From positions 1 through 44,096 of the forward strand of contig NZ_NFJT01000024.1 in NCBI RefSeq assembly GCF_002160015.1: a stretch of 44,096 nucleotides of DNA. Direction: 5' to 3'. Each line of letters starts with the position of its first letter. Position 1 is the first letter of the stretch. A model generated the notes under the pieces. The model saw only the letters and a list, made by a program, of their open reading frames with translations, made no database searches and had not been told where the DNA came from. Below are positions 40,723-44,096 of the stretch, piece by piece. The translations under genes and the position numbers were made by a program. Origin of the DNA: Anaerofilum sp. An201 (GTDB taxonomy: Bacteria > Bacillota > Clostridia > Oscillospirales > Ruminococcaceae).

Positions 40723-41676
40723 TCAGGACAGTTCGATCTGCGGCCCGAACGAGGAGGAGAGCACGCTGTACCAGGTTTGGAAATCCAGCAGGCCGTATTT
40801 GTAGCTGCTGCGCCCGCAGTAGTCGAACACCCGCTCAAACGCCCGGTCCACGGCCGGCGGACAGGCGGCCAGCATTCTCCGCGACGCGAGGGCCCCCGCG
40901 CTGGAGGGGCTGAAATAGATGCTGCGGCCGTCGCAGATGTTGGCGGCCAGGACGTCGGCGCTGCTTTCCTCCTCCAGCGCAAAGGGGTGGCGGTCTGTCA
41001 GGACGCGGAAGAGCAGCATGGCCAGGTAGAAAAAATCGCTCTCGTTGCTGAAATACACCGGCGGGCTGCACAGCAGCGCGTCGGGAGAGAGATACTGCGC
41101 CTCGGTGGGCACGCCCGCGCGCTCGGCCTTGGCGCTGTCCGGGTGGCACTGGTCGAACCCAACAAACAGCACATCGCCCTCCTCGCTGCCCAGAAAGCTG
41201 GACAGCGGGGCGGCGCCCACATACTGGCCCGCCTGGCAGATCTGCGCAAAGACCCGCACGATGCCGCGCGCCAGCGCCAGGCGCGTCTGCGGCGCGGGGC
41301 GGATGTCCCGCAGCAGCGCGGGCAGCGGGCGGCAGGTTTTCAGAAGGTCGCTGCAGGGGGCCAGATAGCCGCAGGGGGAGTCGTCCGGCGCCTGGGTGGG
41401 ATACAGCGCCTCGTAGCTGAAAAGCACCTCGGCGCGGCGCCGGGGCGGCTCCTGCAGCAGCGACGGGATGGGGGAGGAGACGCTCAGCTCCGGCGGCTGG
41501 CGCAGGGCGCTGCCGAACACATAGGGCTCGTGGGCGGTGCCGGGCGGGAACAGCGCCAGCACCAGGGACGCTTCGCCCGCCGCACGGCAGAACTGCGCCC
41601 CGTCCTGGCGGACCAGGAGAGTGCGTTCGGGCCGGAACGCCTCCTGCCGGGCGGTGTAGTAGACCGGTTGTTTCAT
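40723..41676 (-). CDS. Protein kinase-like pseudokinase
   Basis: A 317-residue protein with AAGGAGG before ATG 41676. The C-lobe layout of the adjacent kinase is recognisable: GAAPLSSF (154-161) stands where the kinase has GDLNNCNI, VLFVGFDQ (169-176) where it has VVFFDLDS, then YLSPDALL for the APE region and ESDFFYLAMLLFRVLTDRHPF for the helix-F region. The catalytic Asp is replaced by Ala, the Asn by Ser and the metal-binding Asp by Gly. No glycine loop or catalytic Lys is seen in the N-terminal part. It is therefore a pseudokinase, most likely a regulatory partner or substrate adaptor of the kinase encoded two genes upstream. Confidence 0.72.
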   Translation of the reverse strand: MKQPVYYTARQEAFRPERTLLVRQDGAQFCRAAGEASLVLALFPPGTAHEPYVFGSALRQPPELSVSSPIPSLLQEPPRRRAEVLFSYEALYPTQAPDDSPCGYLAPCSDLLKTCRPLPALLRDIRPAPQTRLALARGIVRVFAQICQAGQYVGAAPLSSFLGSEEGDVLFVGFDQCHPDSAKAERAGVPTEAQYLSPDALLCSPPVYFSNESDFFYLAMLLFRVLTDRHPFALEEESSADVLAANICDGRSIYFSPSSAGALASRRMLAACPPAVDRAFERVFDYCGRSSYKYGLLDFQTWYSVLSSSFGPQIELS

Positions 41677-41731
41677 ACGGAAAACCTCCTTGCGCGCTGC
41701 AAAAGCAGGCGGCGCCGTACCGGGGGAGCGC

Positions 41732-42526
41732 TCACAGCAAAACGCCCTCTCTCTGCGCGGCAAATTTCATCATCCGGGGGATCTCGTCGAGGGGCGGATG
41801 CAGGTGGGTGGCCTGCATCTCCTGCTCGGTGCGGGCAAAAAAGGTGCGCTGGATCGGCTCCCGGCGGCCGTCCGGCGGCAGGTCGTTGGTCACATCCACG
41901 AACAGCTGCCGCCGGTCCAGCTGCACCAGGTTCCAGGCATGCCCGCCGGAGGGGCTGTCCCGCAGGCTGCCCACCACCACGATGCAGCGCAGGCCGCACA
42001 GGTCGCACAGGTGCTTGAAGGCCAGCGCGATGCCCTCGCACACGGCGATCCGGTTGTGAAAGACCCCGGCAAGCGAGTGGGAGGCGAGGCTGATGTCGCG
42101 GTAGGTGACATTGGCCGCCACGATGTCGTGCAGCCACAGCGCCTTTTTTTCTTCGCTGAGCGGCGTTTGCGGCAGCAGCGCCAGCGCGCGGCGGCCCCAG
42201 TCCTCGCATTCCCGCAGCAGGGCGGCGACCACCTGTTCGGGATACAGGCTGCGGATGCGCAGCTGCGCGGTGGGGAGCAGCGGGGAGAACCGCTTTTCCA
42301 GGCTGCTGTAATCGAGGTAAAAGAGGGCGGGATTGTCCAGATGCAGCGCCGAGCAGACGCGGGACAGGCCGTCTGCGGAGAGGTTCGGGATGGTGGACGC
42401 GGGCAGCAGACGGTAGCCCTGCTGCACGAGCGCGTCGTATGCCGTCTGCTCCCGGGCAGACAGAAGGCTCCGGTAATATTGCAGGGGAGGCGGGCTGCCG
42501 GTCTGCAGCGGGTTGGTCTGGAGCAT
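41732..42526 (-). CDS. Transglutaminase-like cysteine enzyme
   Basis: A 264-residue protein with GAGGTG before ATG 42526. The second half carries the transglutaminase-core triad in order: Cys163 in NRIAVCEGIALAFKHL, His196 in SGGHAWNLVQLD and Asp211 in LFVDVTND. The N-terminal half is helical. No signal peptide or membrane helix, so it acts in the cytoplasm. Bacterial members are proteases, amidases or cross-linking enzymes. In a kinase/phosphatase locus it may process or modify a partner protein (inference). It lies nine bases after the kinase gene and 55 bases before the pseudokinase gene. Confidence 0.82.
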   Translation of the reverse strand: MLQTNPLQTGSPPPLQYYRSLLSAREQTAYDALVQQGYRLLPASTIPNLSADGLSRVCSALHLDNPALFYLDYSSLEKRFSPLLPTAQLRIRSLYPEQVVAALLRECEDWGRRALALLPQTPLSEEKKALWLHDIVAANVTYRDISLASHSLAGVFHNRIAVCEGIALAFKHLCDLCGLRCIVVVGSLRDSPSGGHAWNLVQLDRRQLFVDVTNDLPPDGRREPIQRTFFARTEQEMQATHLHPPLDEIPRMMKFAAQREGVLL

Positions 42527-42535
42527 GGGAACACC

Positions 42536-43756
42536 TCACGGATGGGCCGGGGCCGTCTCGGACGGCCGGGGCAAAAAGCGGCCGCAGTGGGTGCAGAACA
42601 TCCCCAGCATCGGCTGGCCGCAGTGGGGGCACACCGAGGCGGCGGGCTGCAGCCCCACCTGTGCGGCGGGGTCGGACGGGGGCGTGCAGGCGCACCAGGG
42701 GCAGGCGGACAGGTGCGGGGGATACACGTGTTCCCGGTCGCGGGGGCAGACGCGCAGGTCGCTGCCGGCAAGCTCCCGCAGGGCGCGGGCCCATTCCCCG
42801 GCGGAGGGGCGCAGCGGGATCGAATCGGGCAGCGTCTCGGCGGTGTAGCCGAAGGCGCGGCGGAACAGCTGCTGTATCCCCGCCGGCACCAGCTCCAGGG
42901 CAGGGGCGTCCTGCGGCAGCGCATAGCCGGGCACCTGCCGCACGAAGGGGCAGATCCCTTCCGCGATGGCGCGGTCGGGAGAGGGGATGTCGTCGGACGG
43001 CAGATCGCGGCGCAGCGTGCGGAAATGGAAGGGGTGGTAGTTCTTGAACAGCAGCATGAACACCAGCACCGCCAGCGAGAAGCAGTCGGTGGACCGGCTC
43101 ATGGAGACCGCGTCCAGCCCGCCCTGCAGTTCGGGCGCGAGGAAGTCGGGGAAGCCCACCGTGCAGGGGAACCGGGCGCCGGTTTGGGGGTCGGTGACGT
43201 CGGCCGAGTCCAGATCAAAAAAGACGACGGTGTTGTCGGCCTGCACGCTGATGTTGCAGTTGTTGAGGTCCCCCAGCACCAGGCCGCGGCGGTGGAAGCA
43301 GTCCACGGCAGAGCACAGGTTGGCCGCGATGGCCGCCGCGGTGCGCCAGCCGGAGGAGCGGAGGAAGGAAGTGCGGGACGCCGCCGCCTCGCCGTACAGC
43401 ATCCGCTGCACCTGGTAGAGCGGTCTGCACGCGCCGATGCGCGGCATCAGGAACCCGCAGGCGCGGCCGTCCGCGTCGTAGACGATCTGCTGCGGGACCG
43501 CCGCCAGAAAGCCCTCCGCGCGGCAGGGGAGCTGCATCCCGATCAGGGCGGACAGCTTGGCCTCGATGCGGGGGGCGGGCTGATGGTACAGCTTGAGGGC
43601 CAGCTCCGGGTGCTCCTGCACCAGATAGACGCTGCCCTCCCCGCCCCGGCCGATCCGCTCGGCGGGGCGGTATCTGCGCCCGTCCTGCCCGGCGACGAAG
43701 GCGGGAGCCGGACGCTCCGGGGGCGGCGGGGCGGACAAAGAGATCGAGGGATTCAT
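42536..43756 (-). CDS. Ser/Thr protein kinase with C-terminal zinc ribbons
   Basis: A 406-residue Hanks-type kinase. ATG 43756 follows AAAGGTGG. The N-lobe has the glycine loop IGRGGEGSVY (35-44) and Lys55 in LALKLYH. The C-lobe has GDLNNCNI (Asp163, Asn168), FFDLDS (Asp181, Asp183), FLAPEL (206-210) and STDCFSLAVLVFMLLFKNYH. This D-L-D variant and the absence of a membrane anchor fit the soluble kinases seen with TerY/PP2C genes rather than PASTA kinases. The C-terminal 70 residues hold Cys-x2-Cys pairs (CPWCAC, CPHCGQ, CTHCGR), i.e. zinc ribbons. It is the only active-looking kinase of the locus. Confidence 0.88.
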   Translation of the reverse strand: MNPSISLSAPPPPERPAPAFVAGQDGRRYRPAERIGRGGEGSVYLVQEHPELALKLYHQPAPRIEAKLSALIGMQLPCRAEGFLAAVPQQIVYDADGRACGFLMPRIGACRPLYQVQRMLYGEAAASRTSFLRSSGWRTAAAIAANLCSAVDCFHRRGLVLGDLNNCNISVQADNTVVFFDLDSADVTDPQTGARFPCTVGFPDFLAPELQGGLDAVSMSRSTDCFSLAVLVFMLLFKNYHPFHFRTLRRDLPSDDIPSPDRAIAEGICPFVRQVPGYALPQDAPALELVPAGIQQLFRRAFGYTAETLPDSIPLRPSAGEWARALRELAGSDLRVCPRDREHVYPPHLSACPWCACTPPSDPAAQVGLQPAASVCPHCGQPMLGMFCTHCGRFLPRPSETAPAHP

Positions 43757-43809
43757 CGGATCCACCTTTCTGTAAGATTTCACAGGATCGGCTGGAGCGG
43801 TTCGGCGGC

Positions 43810-44096
43810 TCAGTCGTAGAAGAGCAGCTCCGCGGGCAGCGCGTCGCGCACATCCACCCGGCGGACAAAGCGCGTGCCGCACCGCAGGCAGAAGAAAGCG
43901 CCGCTCTGTCTGGCGCCGGTCCAGAACCAGCGGTTGCAGTGCCTGCAGTACAGGAGGGTGCCGCGGCGGGGGATGTTGCGGTCGTAGTAGTCCCAGCTTT
44001 TCCCGGGCGGCAGCAGATAGAGGGATTCGGGCTGGCGGTCCGGCAGCAGGAACACAGACGGGGAGACCTCGGTCCAGAGGGTCTCGGCGCTGCCGG
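43810..44096 (-). CDS. Zinc-ribbon protein, C-terminal part (cut by window edge)
   Basis: The frame is open from the right edge to TGA at 43810, at least 95 codons. A GTG at 44053-44055 is possible as a start, but the same frame continues upstream (SAETLWTEVSPS) without a stop, so the gene most likely begins outside. It contains two Cys-x2-Cys pairs (YCRHCNRW and FFCLRCGTRF), a zinc ribbon, and ends LPAELLFYD. It is the first visible gene of the signalling locus, 53 bases before the kinase gene. By analogy with TerY-P loci the missing part could be a vWA domain; this is a guess from context. Confidence 0.65.
   Translation of the reverse strand, partial: GSAETLWTEVSPSVFLLPDRQPESLYLLPPGKSWDYYDRNIPRRGTLLYCRHCNRWFWTGARQSGAFFCLRCGTRFVRRVDVRDALPAELLFYD

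Noticed and set aside
38138-40804. An 888-codon plus-strand open frame antisense to the NACHT-like gene
   Set aside because: The translation is biased Gln/Ala/Gly/Arg/Val sequence without domains, and the minus-strand frame has a ribosome site and operon context.

Overview
The window looks like a chromosome segment of a high-GC gut Firmicute of the Oscillospiraceae/Ruminococcaceae type (Faecalibacterium, Subdoligranulum or Gemmiger relatives). The evidence is strong AGGAGG-type ribosome binding sites, an LPXTG wall-anchored protein, YesM/YesN two-component genes, carbohydrate ABC importers encoded without their ATPase, and GC-rich dispersed palindromic repeats. This taxonomic call is inference; no rRNA gene is present.

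Layout. 1-2.4 kb: N-terminal part of a B12-binding radical SAM gene (cut by the window edge), a 5'-truncated low-GC aminoglycoside-phosphotransferase-like gene, and a small carbohydrate-binding protein gene. 2.5-10.7 kb: a sugar-uptake locus with yesN/yesM on the minus strand, divergent from a lipoprotein solute-binding protein, two permeases and a GH88 unsaturated uronyl hydrolase. It looks like a system that senses, imports and cleaves unsaturated uronic-acid oligosaccharides. 10.7-15.5 kb: tandem GC-rich repeats, then a translationally coupled minus-strand operon that combines two sugar-type ABC permeases with a HlyD/RND-like adaptor and a MacB-like membrane protein, without an ATPase or binding protein. 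15.6-22.0 kb: a tightly coupled six-gene surface-glycan operon (epimerase/dehydratase, TIM-barrel isomerase, two GT2 enzymes, FAD oxidoreductase, GT-C-like membrane protein). 22.1-23.7 kb: a C39-like peptidase and the initiator tRNA-Met.

23.64-35.46 kb is a candidate genomic island. The last 21 bases of the initiator tRNA recur, 19/21 identical and in the same orientation, at 35441-35461. Between the two copies lie a recombinase remnant without a catalytic domain, a low-GC membrane coiled-coil protein, a DUF4304-like protein and a 2561-residue LPATG wall-anchored enzyme. That enzyme has a GH28-like beta-helix, CBM-like, DNRLRE, Big_2 and sialate/acetyl-esterase-like modules, and about 20 TPEPTA hexapeptides. 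Its promoter carries an 8-bp direct repeat with a 20-bp period.

35.6-44.1 kb is the most unusual part: seven co-directional minus-strand genes for intracellular protein phosphorylation. In transcription order they are a zinc-ribbon protein (C-terminal end only), an active-looking Ser/Thr kinase with C-terminal zinc ribbons, a transglutaminase-like cysteine enzyme, a pseudokinase that has lost every catalytic residue, an 835-residue NACHT/STAND-like protein with a degenerate Walker A, and two paralogous PP2C phosphatases. It resembles an expanded TerY-P (vWA + PP2C + kinase) module and is the best candidate here for an undescribed system.
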